54,995 nt of DNA, taken from positions 1 through 54,995 of the forward strand of contig JANLJF010000059.1 of assembly GCA_029255605.1 (NCBI GenBank), written 5' to 3'. The position numbers were made by a program, and so were the translations under genes. Source of the DNA: Azovibrio restrictus (GTDB lineage Bacteria > Bacteroidota > Bacteroidia > Chitinophagales > Chitinophagaceae). The number at the start of each line of letters is the position of its first letter. The stretch's first letter is position 1. The notes below the pieces were generated by a model. The model was not told where the DNA came from, searched no databases, and saw only the letters and a program-made list of their open reading frames with translations. Shown piece after piece: positions 54,700 through 54,995 of the stretch.

Positions 54700-54995
54700 A
54701 TGGGATTATCCAATTATACGCATACTGCAGCCGAAAGATTCATGCGTTATGTGCAGGTAGATACACAGAGTGACCCTGCATCACCTACCCAACCCTCTAC
54801 CGAAAAACAAAAAGACCTGAGCCGAATACTGGTACAGGAACTGAAAGCCATTGGCATACAGGATGCCGAACTGGATGAACATGGATATGTATATGCTACC
54901 ATACCGGCTACATCATCTAAAAATGTACCGGTATTGTGCTACTGCTCGCACGTAGACACGGCACCCGACTGCAGTGGTGCTGGTGTAAAACCTAT
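54700..54995 (+). CDS. pepT: Peptidase T (5' part, runs off the window)
   Basis: The first 98 residues are visible from ATG 54700: MGLSNYTHTAAERFMRYVQV then DTQSDPASPTQPSTEKQKDL, a standard PepT start, and the first metal-site motif YCSHVDTAPD (His84, Asp86) of M20 aminotripeptidases. The gene continues past 54995. Divergent from marC with a 92-bp gap. Confidence 0.93.
   Translation, partial: MGLSNYTHTAAERFMRYVQVDTQSDPASPTQPSTEKQKDLSRILVQELKAIGIQDAELDEHGYVYATIPATSSKNVPVLCYCSHVDTAPDCSGAGVKP

Overview
The window reads as a chromosomal segment of a Bacteroidota, most likely a Chitinophagaceae-like member of the Chitinophagales. Reasons: there are almost no Shine-Dalgarno sites; several promoters carry the Bacteroidota -7 element TAnnTTTG; there is a PorW/SprE-like protein of the type IX secretion/gliding type, a clade II (Sec-exported, lipoprotein) nitrous oxide reductase, and the Bacteroidota-style neighbours atpZ and rimM-trmD-rplS. 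Taxonomy is inferred from gene content only.

Layout. 1-5.7 kb: tail of an unknown gene, hsp20, PEP synthase, then an ECF sigma factor divergent from a DoxX-like membrane protein and folE. 5.8-9.7 kb: a small orphan gene and three signalling genes, including a response regulator fused to a Crp/Fnr DNA-binding module. 10.2-18.0 kb (+): outer-membrane protein, lipoprotein, cytochrome c, nosZ, NosB-like, nosL, nosD, nosF, nosY. 18.0-25.4 kb (-): norC, norB, hemerythrin, Rrf2 regulator, heme-copper-oxidase-like membrane protein, DUF2249-ScdA/RIC, DUF1858/DUF2249 protein, a second polytopic protein, MIP18/SufT-like protein. The nos and nor groups meet tail to tail with no gap. 25.6-28.7 kb: katG and small hypotheticals. 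28.7-36.7 kb: a hybrid kinase and a 2229-residue multi-HAMP hybrid histidine kinase. 36.9-49.4 kb: lipoprotein, rplS-trmD-rimM, M32 carboxypeptidase, bifunctional rel, PorW/SprE-like TPR protein, an M23-like N-terminal protein without peptidase domain, atpZ-atpI, SprT-like. 49.5-55 kb: M13 peptidase, GT39 glycosyltransferase, MarC, start of pepT.

How the genes fit together. The 10.2-25.4 kb block reduces NO to N2O and N2O to N2, repairs nitrosatively damaged iron centres and senses NO. No nitrite or nitrate reductase gene lies in the window. Reading promoters by eye, I find a Crp/Fnr-type box (TTGAY-N4-ATCAW) exactly 22 nt upstream of a TAnnTTTG-like element at six promoters: hsp20, the 91-aa orphan, the PAS-kinase operon, a putative ~85-nt small RNA, the 10.2 kb outer-membrane gene and the cytochrome c-nosZ operon. 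Several have a second box 21-22 (or 42) bp further upstream. The only Crp-family protein in the window is the response-regulator fusion at 6.2-7.3 kb, which is therefore the natural candidate regulator. A second palindrome (consensus half AATAAAGGACA, 4-nt spacer) lies upstream of the outer-membrane, hemerythrin/Rrf2 and oxidase-like genes and is a good candidate operator for the Rrf2 protein.

Other points of note: the NorB subunit has Asn where canonical NorB has an FeB-ligand His and lacks the adjacent Glu; the ECF sigma factor and the DoxX-like gene have mirror-image promoters with identical spacing; the giant kinase contains 12 copies of a 92-residue HAMP unit.
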